Origin: Zoogloeaceae bacterium
Lineage (GTDB): Bacteria > Pseudomonadota > Gammaproteobacteria > Burkholderiales > Rhodocyclaceae
DNA length: 5,828 nucleotides
Reading direction: 5' to 3'
NCBI GenBank assembly: GCA_031281985.1
Contig: JAITEO010000149.1
Span: forward strand, 1-5,828
Positions 1 through 5,355 of the stretch are shown in pieces. Every line of letters starts with the position of its first letter. Positions within the stretch are counted from its first letter, which is position 1. Below the pieces are notes generated by a model. The model worked only from the letters and a program-made list of their open reading frames with translations. It had not been told where the DNA came from and searched no databases. Both the position numbers and the translations under genes were made by a program.

Positions 1-707
1 CCCATCAGGGCATGCGCGATGTCGGCATCCAGCCGGTCGAATACCGGCTCACCCCAGCCAGGCGGCACGCCACGTGCTGTGACGGTGAGCAAGGCACCGA
101 CGGAATCCCCGGATTTCCTGAGCGCATCCATCGCCGCTTCCAGCGCGGGCACGCTGTCGCGGTCGGGCGCGAAAAAGGGATTGGCGTCGATTTCGGCTTC
201 ATCGACAAAGGGAATTTCGATTTCACCCAGGGCGCTCATCCAGCCCCGGATAATGACACCGTAACGTTCCCGCAACCATTTCTGGGCAATGGCCCCCGCC
301 GCCACTCGCACGGCGGTCTCCCGCGCACTGGCGCGCCCGCCTCCCCGAAAGTCGCGGAAGCCGTATTTTTGTGTGTAGACATAATCCGCATGACCGGGAC
401 GAAAGGTTTCCGCCAGTACGCCGTAATCCCTGCTTCGCTGATCCTGATTGCGAATCAGCAGCGCGATGGGCGTGCCGGTGGTCTTGCTTTCAAATATGCC
501 GGAAAGAATTTCTACCGTATCCGGCTCGCGGCGCTGGGTGACATGACGCGAGGTGCCGGGACGGCGACGATCCAGATGCCGCTGAATATCCGCTTCGGAA
601 AGCGACAGCCCCGGCGGACAGCCATCGACAACGCAACCAATCGCCGCGCCATGTGATTCGCCAAAGGAAGTAACCGTAAAAAGCCTGCCGAAGGTGTTGC
701 CGGACAT
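1..707 (-). CDS. aroC: Chorismate synthase, 3' end cut by window edge
   Basis: Chorismate synthase makes chorismate from 5-enolpyruvylshikimate-3-phosphate, the last step of the shikimate pathway; it needs reduced FMN and acts in the cytoplasm. Reading from ATG at 707-705, 235 codons are open to the edge. The protein begins [20 protein letters not shown]. Visible family landmarks are GESHG (16-20, with His19), the DRRRPGTSR stretch (46-54), FRPGHADY (102-109, with His106) and [11 protein letters not shown] (121-131). His19 and His106 match the two conserved histidines of the family. The sequence aligns without gaps, from memory, to E. coli AroC through [15 protein letters not shown]; the family is about 350-370 residues, so roughly one third is missing. 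No strong Shine-Dalgarno sequence precedes the ATG. The gene is divergent from folA. The identification is firm; only the 3' end is unseen. Confidence 0.97.
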   Translation of the reverse strand, partial: MSGNTFGRLFTVTSFGESHGAAIGCVVDGCPPGLSLSEADIQRHLDRRRPGTSRHVTQRREPDTVEILSGIFESKTTGTPIALLIRNQDQRSRDYGVLAETFRPGHADYVYTQKYGFRDFRGGGRASARETAVRVAAGAIAQKWLRERYGVIIRGWMSALGEIEIPFVDEAEIDANPFFAPDRDSVPALEAAMDALRKSGDSVGALLTVTARGVPPGWGEPVFDRLDADIAHALM

Positions 708-741
708 GAACGAAAACTCTGGGTGAAAAGAAAGGGGAAGA

Positions 742-750
742 AGTCTAACA
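742..750 (-). promoter_or_regulatory. Possible extended -10 element for aroC
   Basis: On the minus strand, TGTTAGACT reads as an extended -10 (TGn followed by TAGACT, four of six matches to TATAAT), 35 bp upstream of the aroC ATG. There is no good -35 hexamer at 16-18 bp; the best is the poor TGTTAT. The position in the 88-bp divergent gap is sensible, but the match alone is weak. Confidence 0.25.
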
Positions 751-795
751 GGGATGTGGGAAAATAACAGGCTCGTCTCTCCCGCTGGTTTTGTC

Positions 796-1314
796 ATGCT
801 GACCCTGATTGCCGCCGTTGCCCGTAACCGCGTCATTGGCTTCCAGAATCGCCTGCCCTGGCATTTGCCCGAAGATTTGCGCCATTTTCGCGCGCTCACA
901 CACGGACAGGCGGTCATCATGGGACGCAAGACCTGGGAATCGCTGCCGAGCGCCTTTCGTCCACTGCCGGGACGGCGCAATCTGGTGTTGAGCCGCAACC
1001 CTGAATTTCTTGCCCCTGAAGCGGAAGTGGCGGCAGGTCTGAAAGAAGCCCTTGCGCGTGTAAAAGATGCCGCCGCTTTCGTTATCGGCGGCGCACAACT
1101 CTACGCGCAGGCGCTGCCGCTGGCAACGCGCCTGGAACTGACGGAAATCGAACTGGACGTAGCGGAAGGCGATGCCTTCTTCCCCGCTTTCGACCACGCG
1201 GAATGGCGGGAAATCCAGCGCGAACCTGGCATCAGCGCAACGGGTCTGGTGTTTGCTTTTGTGCGTTATATGCGGGTGGAAACAGAACAAGTGTCCGTAA
1301 TCTCTCATTCATGA
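796..1314 (+). CDS. folA: Dihydrofolate reductase (type I, chromosomal)
   Basis: DHFR reduces 7,8-dihydrofolate to tetrahydrofolate with NADPH and is the target of trimethoprim. From ATG 796 the protein is 172 residues, slightly longer than the 159 of E. coli FolA because of a C-terminal tail. It starts [15 protein letters not shown], matching the family N-terminus. Landmarks are LPWHLPEDL (20-28, with Asp27 as the catalytic acid), [11 protein letters not shown] (40-50), [12 protein letters not shown] (56-67) and [11 protein letters not shown] (95-105), then Thr116 at the substrate-side position. An in-frame ATG at 754 would add 14 residues with no family similarity, so 796 is preferred although it has no clear Shine-Dalgarno sequence. 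It is divergent from aroC and 4 bp upstream of the RNA methyltransferase gene. The usual thyA neighbour is absent here. All key residues seem intact. Confidence 0.96.
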   Translation: MLTLIAAVARNRVIGFQNRLPWHLPEDLRHFRALTHGQAVIMGRKTWESLPSAFRPLPGRRNLVLSRNPEFLAPEAEVAAGLKEALARVKDAAAFVIGGAQLYAQALPLATRLELTEIELDVAEGDAFFPAFDHAEWREIQREPGISATGLVFAFVRYMRVETEQVSVISHS

Positions 1315-1322
1315 ATTCATGA
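1307..1322. repeat. 8-bp tandem duplication / 14-bp palindrome at folA junction
   Basis: ATTCATGA occurs twice in direct tandem (1307-1314 and 1315-1322). The same bases contain the perfect 14-bp palindrome TCATGAATTCATGA (1309-1322). The folA stop codon lies at the end of the first copy and the methyltransferase ATG in the second. Confidence 0.9.
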
Positions 1323-2641
1323 TGCTCCCTGCGCTCTCTCCCTTCCAGTTTTCTCATGCCGAGGCGGTGTTGGCAATTCTGCTGCGCCTTGATTTTCCCG
1401 CCGACGGCGAACTCTCCCGCTATTTCCGCGCCCATCGCGTGCTGGGACATACGGATCGGGGCGCGATTGCGGAAAGCGTTTACGCCGTTCTGCGCCACTT
1501 GCGCTCGCTGGAGGCGCGCTGTCGGCTGGGCGCGGAAGAGGCCGCGCAAGCGGCCTCTTCACGTCGCCTGTTGCTGGCGGCACACCTGAGCGCGGGACGC
1601 AATCTGCGTGAACTGGAACCGCTCACCAGGGCCAGCGAGCGGGAATGGCTGGCGGCCACCAAGGGTTTTTCCGTAGCCTCCCTTGCTCCGGCGGAAGCCC
1701 TGGATTTACCCGACTGGCTGCACGAACGCCTTCTTGCCCGCTTCGGCATGGAAGAAACCGCGGCGTTGGCAATGGCGCTGAATCGTTCTGCGCCGCTGGA
1801 TTTGCGCGTCAATGAACTGAAAACGAACCGCGAGGCCGTGCTGGCACAGCTCCAGGCGGAAGGTTTGGCGGCGGAAGCCGGTCGCTTTTCTCCCCTGGCG
1901 ATCCGTATCCGGGGTGGTAAACCGGCGCTCGCCCGACATCCGCTCTTTGCTTCCGGCGCGATCGAGGTACAGGACGAAGGCAGCCAGTTGCTGGGTTTCC
2001 TGCTGGATCCCAAACGTGGCGAAATGGTGGCGGATTTCTGCGCGGGCGCGGGCGGAAAAACCCTGCTTCTGGGCGCGCTCATGCGCAACAGCGGTCGCCT
2101 TTACGCCTTCGATGTTTCGGAAAAACGCCTTGCCAGACTGAAACCGCGCCTGCAACGTTCCCAGCTTTCCAATGTGTATCCGCAGCGTCTGGATTCCGAA
2201 CGCGATGCCCGTGTCAAACGGCTGGCGGGCAAGCTGGACAAGGTACTGGTCGATGCGCCCTGTTCCGGTCTTGGCACCCTGCGCCGCAATCCCGACCTCA
2301 AATGGCGGCAGACGCTGGAAACCGTGGCGGAACTCTGCCAGAAACAGACCGACATTCTTGCTGCTGCCGCTACCTTGCTGCGTCCCGGTGGCCGCTTGGT
2401 CTATGCGACCTGCAGCCTGCTGGCGGAAGAAAATGACGCCATCGTAGACGCCTTTCTTGCCGCGCATCCCGATTTCATGGAAATTTCCGCCAGCGCCACA
2501 CTGCAAAAACGCTGCGATTGGTCGGAGACGGAATCCCGCCTGAGACTTCTGCCGCACCGCCATGGCACGGATGGTTTCTTTGCCGCGCTGCTGGAAAAAC
2601 ATGTGGACGAGGGGACGGCAGACAAACCACAGGACAGGTGA
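1319..2641 (+). CDS. RsmB/NOP-family RNA (cytosine-C5) methyltransferase
   Basis: This is a 440-residue SAM-dependent RNA m5C methyltransferase. Residues 1-125 form a helical region that loosely resembles the NusB-like domain of RsmB. The catalytic domain follows: ALNRSAPLDLRVN (153-165) and IEVQDEGSQL (215-224) lead into the SAM-binding motif DFCAGAGGKT (239-248) and Asp265. Motif IV is DAPCSGLGTLRRNPDLKW (312-329, Cys315), and motif VI is YATCSLLAEEN (362-372, Cys365). The protein ends with HRHGTDGFFAALL (413-425). Both cysteines needed for catalysis and product release are present. The DFCAGAGGKT form differs from the DLCAAPGGKT of E. coli RsmB, and there is no fmt neighbour, so this may be a paralogue and not the 16S C967 enzyme; the RNA target is unknown. 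The start is ATGATG at 1319 or 1322 with no Shine-Dalgarno sequence. Being 4 bp after folA, it is probably translationally coupled. Confidence 0.9.
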   Translation: MMLPALSPFQFSHAEAVLAILLRLDFPADGELSRYFRAHRVLGHTDRGAIAESVYAVLRHLRSLEARCRLGAEEAAQAASSRRLLLAAHLSAGRNLRELEPLTRASEREWLAATKGFSVASLAPAEALDLPDWLHERLLARFGMEETAALAMALNRSAPLDLRVNELKTNREAVLAQLQAEGLAAEAGRFSPLAIRIRGGKPALARHPLFASGAIEVQDEGSQLLGFLLDPKRGEMVADFCAGAGGKTLLLGALMRNSGRLYAFDVSEKRLARLKPRLQRSQLSNVYPQRLDSERDARVKRLAGKLDKVLVDAPCSGLGTLRRNPDLKWRQTLETVAELCQKQTDILAAAATLLRPGGRLVYATCSLLAEENDAIVDAFLAAHPDFMEISASATLQKRCDWSETESRLRLLPHRHGTDGFFAALLEKHVDEGTADKPQDR

Positions 2642-2643
2642 TG

Positions 2644-3147
2644 TCACATTTTCCCAGGTGTGAAAGAATTTTCCGGCGTTTGATCCTTTTCCCGTATTTC
2701 CGCGCGTTTCAGCAGTCTCTCGAGGGCTTCCGCCAAAGGGGAGGCAGGTGGCAGGGCGCGGATGCGTTCAGCAATGCTTTCCGCACTCACGCGGCTCAAC
2801 GGCTTGAGCGTGCCGGGAAGGGGCAGGGTGGGTTCCAGGCGGGTGGGTTGAACTTTGACCTCGATCTGGTTACACTCGACACCGTTTTGCACAAATTTTT
2901 CCGCAAGGCGCGGCGCCAATTGCCGCAACTTGGACGCAACCGCCCCATTGGTTGCGTGAAGGATTACCCCCCCCCGGCGATGGTTCACTACTCTGGCCTG
3001 TGTTGCCAGCCCTGCAGGAACCGCCGCCGCGAAAATTTCACTCAGTCGCGCGAGCATTCTGGCGCGTGCCAGCAATCCCGCAAAGAGATCGGAGCGTTCA
3101 AGTAACGTTTCAGGAGAGAGCACAGGAGGCGCAACCTTGCAAATCAT
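2644..3147 (-). CDS. dciA: DciA-family (DUF721) helicase-loading protein
   Basis: DciA proteins interact with the replicative helicase DnaB and help load it, and are widespread in bacteria that lack DnaC/DnaI. From ATG 3147 the product is 167 residues. The DUF721 core covers about residues 22-100: LLARARMLARLSEIF (25-39), then the hallmark strand-helix segment ARVVNHRRGGVILHATNGAVASKLRQLAPRL (51-81, shown here in full only by position beyond its start), then IEVKVQP (95-101). A second helical segment is at 131-153 and the tail is polar. The start is uncertain: ATG 3192 would add 15 residues, while GTG 3123 would remove the overlap with the M23 gene. ATG 3147 is chosen as a compromise. A run of nine G on the coding strand encodes part of RRGGV. 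The gene converges with the methyltransferase gene, 2 bp apart. Family membership is confident; function is by homology. Confidence 0.83.
   Translation of the reverse strand: MICKVAPPVLSPETLLERSDLFAGLLARARMLARLSEIFAAAVPAGLATQARVVNHRRGGVILHATNGAVASKLRQLAPRLAEKFVQNGVECNQIEVKVQPTRLEPTLPLPGTLKPLSRVSAESIAERIRALPPASPLAEALERLLKRAEIREKDQTPENSFTPGKM
3124..3129 (+). promoter_or_regulatory. Strong ribosome binding site for the TTG-started M23 gene
   Basis: AGGAGG lies 7 nt before TTG 3137. It is the best Shine-Dalgarno sequence in the window and fixes a non-ATG start. It lies within the first codons of dciA on the other strand. Confidence 0.85.
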
Positions 3148-4033
3148 TCTGGTTTCCAGTCGTTTGAGTCCAGCCCGGACACTGCATCTCAAACCCCGCC
3201 ATATTGTCGCAGGATTTGGCCTGCTGGCGTTGCTGGCGCTGATATTTGCCCTGGCGATTTCCTGGATATTCCTGCATTGGCGTCTGCCGACAACGGAATG
3301 GTTGAATACGCAGGCGACGGCGGAGGCTTCGGGGTTTGACCGGAATCTGAAGGCGCTGGCTATGCGGATAGGGGAATTGCAGGCGCGAATGATGCGGCTG
3401 GACAGCCAGAGTCAGCGCCTTTCCGCAAAGACGGGGGTACGGACGGAAGTCGAAGCGATGTCGCAGGGCGGCCCCTTTATTCCCGCTGCCGTGGATGAGA
3501 CAGGTTTGACACAGGAAATCGAGCGTCTGGCCGATCGGCTCGAGGAAAAATCCCTGCTGCTGGATACGGTGGAAAGGGAAATACGCACCCGCCAGATCAG
3601 TCTGGCCTTTTTGCCGACGACCTTGCCGGTGCGTGGCGGCGCGAGGCTGGGTTCTCCCTTTGGCGTGCGCCTCGATCCCTTTGGGCGGGGGCGTGCCATG
3701 CATGAGGGGCTGGATTTTGTCGCTCCGTTTGCTACTCCGATTCTGGCGGCGGCGGATGGTGTCGTGGTCTTTGCCGCCTTCCATCCCGAATTCGGCAATC
3801 TGGTGGAAATCAACCACGGAGGGGAGCGTATCACCCGCTATGCCCATATGTCTGCCTTTTCCGTCACGGCAGGGGAAGCCGTGCGGCGCGGGCAGGAAGT
3901 TGGCAAGCTCGGCTCTACCGGACGTTCCACCGGCGCGCACCTGCATTTTGAAGTGCGCCAGAACGGCGTGGCGGTTGATCCCGCGATCTTCTTGGCGCAT
4001 TCCCTGGAAAAGCAGGTTGCCAGCAGGCCGTAA
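3137..4033 (+). CDS. Membrane-anchored M23/LytM peptidoglycan endopeptidase
   Basis: The 298-residue protein has a short cytoplasmic N-terminus, one hydrophobic segment (about 24-46), two stretches with coiled-coil character (about 68-98 and 122-152) and a C-terminal LytM (M23) domain (about 168-290). This is the layout of periplasmic zinc endopeptidases that cut peptide cross-links, or of EnvC-like regulators. Here the zinc and catalytic set looks complete: MHEGLDF (188-194, His189 and Asp193), RYAHMSAF (234-241, His237) and HLHFEV (268-273, His268 and His270), so an active enzyme is expected. The TTG start at 3137 is supported by AGGAGG 7 nt upstream and by the sensible N-terminus MQIILVSSRLS. 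It is divergent from dciA; any promoter must sit inside dciA. In many betaproteobacteria this gene is followed by secA, which is not the case here. The bond cleaved is not known. Confidence 0.9.
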   Translation: MQIILVSSRLSPARTLHLKPRHIVAGFGLLALLALIFALAISWIFLHWRLPTTEWLNTQATAEASGFDRNLKALAMRIGELQARMMRLDSQSQRLSAKTGVRTEVEAMSQGGPFIPAAVDETGLTQEIERLADRLEEKSLLLDTVEREIRTRQISLAFLPTTLPVRGGARLGSPFGVRLDPFGRGRAMHEGLDFVAPFATPILAAADGVVVFAAFHPEFGNLVEINHGGERITRYAHMSAFSVTAGEAVRRGQEVGKLGSTGRSTGAHLHFEVRQNGVAVDPAIFLAHSLEKQVASRP

Positions 4034-4213
4034 GAATCTGACCTGTTCATGGTTTTGGGATTTCATGACTTCTGGGTGCATCCGGGGTTCCCTATGTGCT
4101 GGCGGTAAAAGATTGACCATTGTGAGAACATTCGGCGAGCGCGACAATTCCACGAAGGCATGACGCCAATAGCAGGGTTTTACTTTTCCACACACAAATC
4201 AAAGGAATTTTCG
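4034..4213. other. Non-coding gap before ppnP
   Basis: These 180 bp hold no recognisable gene. There is no hairpin plus T-run that would serve as a terminator for the M23 gene. A TTGACC hexamer at 4113-4118 looks like a -35, but no acceptable -10 follows at 15-19 bp. The ppnP promoter is presumably here but is not identified. Confidence 0.6.
4202..4206 (+). promoter_or_regulatory. Ribosome binding site deciding the ppnP start
   Basis: AAGGA lies 7 nt before ATG 4214. It supports 4214 over the in-frame upstream ATG at 4160, which would add 18 residues of no family similarity. Confidence 0.7.
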
Positions 4214-4543
4214 ATGTCTCCAATTACGCCAGAAGCCTTCCATCAGGTCTCCGTCCTGAAAGCCGCCAATGTTTATTTCGACGGCAAATGTGTGAGTCAT
4301 ACCGTGTTGTTTCCCGATGGCTCCAGAAAGACGCTGGGCGTCATTCTGCCGTCCGTGCTGACCTTCAATACCGGCGCGCCGGAAGTCATGGAGACTGTCG
4401 CCGGTTCCTGCCGCGTGCGGTTGCAGGGCAAGGCCACATGGCAAAGCTATGGCGCGGGCGAAGCCTTTACCGCGCCTGGAAATTCCAGCTTCGAGATTGA
4501 GGTGACGGGCGAACCCTATCATTACGTTTGCTATTACGGCTGA
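4214..4543 (+). CDS. ppnP: Pyrimidine/purine nucleoside phosphorylase (DUF1255, YaiE-like)
   Basis: PpnP cleaves several nucleosides with phosphate to give the free base and ribose-1-phosphate; it is a small single-domain cupin-like beta barrel. From ATG 4214 the protein is 109 residues, against 94 for E. coli PpnP, the extra length being N-terminal ([18 protein letters not shown]). Family features are [13 protein letters not shown] (19-31; E. coli has NEYFSGKVKSIGF), the [23 protein letters not shown] stretch at about 44-66 (matching [23 protein letters not shown]), then [23 protein letters not shown] at about 76-98, ending HYVCYYG where E. coli has SYLCRYL. The gene stands alone between two intergenic gaps, so it is probably transcribed as a single unit, possibly with read-through from the M23 gene. 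Identification is good; the start is supported by its ribosome binding site. Confidence 0.92.
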   Translation: MSPITPEAFHQVSVLKAANVYFDGKCVSHTVLFPDGSRKTLGVILPSVLTFNTGAPEVMETVAGSCRVRLQGKATWQSYGAGEAFTAPGNSSFEIEVTGEPYHYVCYYG

Positions 4544-4568
4544 CCGGATACTTTGTCAGGCGTTAAAA

Positions 4569-4579
4569 CCCGCTACGGG
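4569..4579. other. Small hairpin downstream of ppnP
   Basis: CCCG-CTA-CGGG forms a 4-bp stem with a 3-nt loop, 25 bp after the ppnP stop. On the plus strand it has no T-run. On the minus strand it is followed by TTTTAA, so if it terminates anything it would be transcription from the right. The stem is too short for a confident call. Confidence 0.2.
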
Positions 4580-4585
4580 CGGAAA

Positions 4586-4622
4586 CTCGTGATGCCCCTC
4601 CGCCGGGAAGACGTGGCAATCC
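4586..4622 (+). repeat. Palindromic repeat copy 1 (decayed)
   Basis: The right end (ACGTGGCAATCC) matches the right end of the good copies and the left end begins CTCGTGATGC, close to CTCGTCATTGC. The centre does not keep the stem. The spacing between the ends is about that of a full unit, so this is best read as a degraded copy. Its tail also lies in a separate perfect 6-bp inverted repeat, ACGTGG-CAAT-CCACGT, at 4611-4626. Confidence 0.5.
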
Positions 4623-4709
4623 ACGTGGCGGTGGCCGACGCGGACGCGCAGCCCTGGATGAGCAACTGGCATGCGTCTGAACGCGGCGCGCAATGCCCGT
4701 GGGCGCGCT

Positions 4710-4746
4710 GGATTGCCACGGACCTTTGGCCCTCGCAATGACGAGG
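4710..4746 (-). repeat. Palindromic repeat copy 2
   Basis: A 37-bp unit in minus orientation: CCTCGTCATTGCGAGG, an 11-nt variable centre, then GTGGCAATCC. The head is itself a hairpin (CCTCG/CGAGG, 6-nt loop). The centre can form a 5-bp stem with one G-U pair and loop AAA when read on the minus strand. Confidence 0.85.
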
Positions 4747-4840
4747 GCGCGTTGAGGTATCGGTGGCGGGAATTTGACCGCCATATGTCGGTGATTCGGC
4801 TTTCACGGCGAAGAACGACACACCACGCCCATTTTCCCCA

Positions 4841-4877
4841 CCTCGTCATTGCGAGGCGCGTAGCGCCGTGGCAATCC
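4841..4877 (+). repeat. Palindromic repeat copy 3
   Basis: A 37-bp unit in plus orientation with head and tail identical to copies 2 and 4. The centre differs from theirs but forms a perfect 5-bp stem GGCGC/GCGCC (4855-4859 and 4863-4867) around loop GTA. Outside it, ATTGC (4848-4852) can pair with GCAAT (4871-4875). Confidence 0.88.
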
Positions 4878-4929
4878 ATGCGGCGGCTCAGTTGCCAAAA
4901 ACGCCAAGGCAAAACGTGAAAGGCCGTTT

Positions 4930-4967
4930 GGATTGCCACGAGCCTTACGGCCCTCGCAATGACGAGG
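4930..4967 (-). repeat. Palindromic repeat copy 4
   Basis: A 38-bp unit in minus orientation with the same head (16 nt) and tail (10 nt) as copies 2 and 3. The 12-nt centre, read on the minus strand, gives stem GGGCC/GGCTC with one G-U pair and loop GTAA. With copy 3 it makes an inverted pair separated by 52 bp. Confidence 0.87.
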
Positions 4968-5061
4968 CAGTGCTGCGGTTGGCGCATTGCCCTGTTCTTC
5001 ACTTCTGAAAAAGATGGCTTGGATTGTGGTTTATCAGAGACGATGAACAGGCTCTTGAGCG

Positions 5062-5078
5062 GACGGCTTCTTGCCGTC
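5062..5078. other. Perfect 6-bp hairpin
   Basis: GACGGC-TTCTT-GCCGTC is a perfect 6-bp stem with a 5-nt loop. A smaller one, CCGC-CA-GCGG (5084-5093), follows, and a TTCTTTTT run lies at 5103-5110. The T-run is about 10 nt from the second stem, too far for a standard intrinsic terminator. Confidence 0.4.
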
Positions 5079-5109
5079 GCTTGCCGCCAGCGGTAGGGGT
5101 CATTCTTTT

Positions 5110-5159
5110 TGCAGCGATACAACAAGGCGCGCAACCACAATGCGCGTTGGATTGCTGCA
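5110..5159. repeat. 50-nt imperfect inverted repeat
   Basis: TGCAGCGAT (5110-5118) pairs with ATTGCTGCA (5151-5159) with one G-U. After an A/G mismatch, CAAC (5120-5123) pairs with GTTG (5146-5149). A 3-nt bulge follows, and GCGC (5127-5130) pairs with GCGC (5142-5145) around an 11-nt loop. About 17 pairs in total. Confidence 0.6.
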
Positions 5160-5225
5160 TTTTCAACAGAAGTGCTGGCAGAGCAGTCATTTTGTGCGGA
5201 CGCTGCTTGCATATCAGCAATATCG

Positions 5226-5241
5226 ACAAAATACGTTTTGT
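5226..5241. promoter_or_regulatory. Operator-like palindrome ACAAAA-N4-TTTTGT
   Basis: A perfect 6-bp inverted repeat with a 4-nt spacer, 115-130 bp upstream of the activator start, in the A/T-rich stretch. Its arms recur in the palindrome at 5307-5321. A regulator-binding role is inferred from symmetry and position only. Confidence 0.35.
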
Positions 5242-5306
5242 ATATTCTTTTATTGAATAAACAAAGGACGCTAAATTCTTCGACCCCTGTCTGGATTGCA
5301 TTTACC

Positions 5307-5321
5307 TTTTGTAAAACAAAA
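5307..5321. promoter_or_regulatory. Operator-like palindrome TTTTGT-N3-ACAAAA
   Basis: A perfect 6-bp inverted repeat with a 3-nt spacer, 35-49 bp upstream of the activator start, with the same arms as 5226-5241 in the reverse order. It could also be a hairpin in the leader of the mRNA. Confidence 0.35.
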
Positions 5322-5343
5322 AAAGATCTTGCGTCAACCAACC

Positions 5344-5349
5344 AGGAGA
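5344..5349 (+). promoter_or_regulatory. Ribosome binding site of the sigma-54 activator
   Basis: AGGAGA lies 6 nt before ATG 5356 and supports that start over the in-frame ATG at 5365. Confidence 0.75.
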
Positions 5350-5355
5350 AACCTC

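Larger units (their letters stand above)
4968..5355. other. Non-coding region upstream of the sigma-54 activator
   Basis: About 390 bp without a believable gene. Open frames here (for example 5024-5260 on plus and 4999-5301 on minus) use poor starts, lack ribosome binding sites and read as low-quality protein rich in Cys, Arg and Ser. The region contains a hairpin at 5062-5078, an imperfect 50-nt inverted repeat at 5110-5159 and, from about 5205, a marked shift to A+T that differs from the GC-rich genes around it. The right end must hold the promoter of the activator gene, but no standard -35/-10 or -24/-12 pair is convincing. Confidence 0.6.

Noticed and set aside
12..656. A 214-codon plus-strand open frame within aroC.
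   Set aside because: The minus strand is unmistakable chorismate synthase over the same bases.
754..795. Upstream ATG giving folA a 14-residue extension.
   Set aside because: DHFR proteins begin at the MLTLIAAVA position; the extension has no similarity to the family.
1706..2647. A 313-codon open frame antisense to the methyltransferase gene.
   Set aside because: A shadow of a well-supported gene; no motif, no ribosome binding site, and low-complexity composition.
4095..4120. Possible sigma-54 or sigma-70 promoter before ppnP (TGGCGG, TTGACC).
   Set aside because: The GG and GC of a -24/-12 site are not at the required spacing, and TTGACC has no -10 within 15-19 bp.
3110..4195. A 361-codon open frame antisense to the M23 peptidase gene.
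   Set aside because: The sense strand encodes a full M23 protein with all active-site residues; the antisense frame is a GC-rich shadow without any family motif.
4553..4741. A 62-codon plus-strand open frame after ppnP.
   Set aside because: It starts at TTG without a ribosome binding site and its last residues are a translation of the palindromic repeat.
4586..4967. Repeated units that could suggest a CRISPR array.
   Set aside because: The units alternate in orientation, the spacers differ in length (87, 94 and 52 bp) and only four units exist; CRISPR repeats run in one direction with near-constant spacers.
4556..5341. A 261-codon open frame on the minus strand across the whole intergenic region.
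   Set aside because: It reads through three palindromic repeats, has no ribosome binding site or recognisable domain, and its composition (many Arg, Trp, Cys, His) is typical of translated intergenic repeats.
4968..5355. A tRNA or known riboswitch in the gap before the activator gene.
   Set aside because: No cloverleaf with the conserved T-loop bases and no recognisable riboswitch core could be found by eye.
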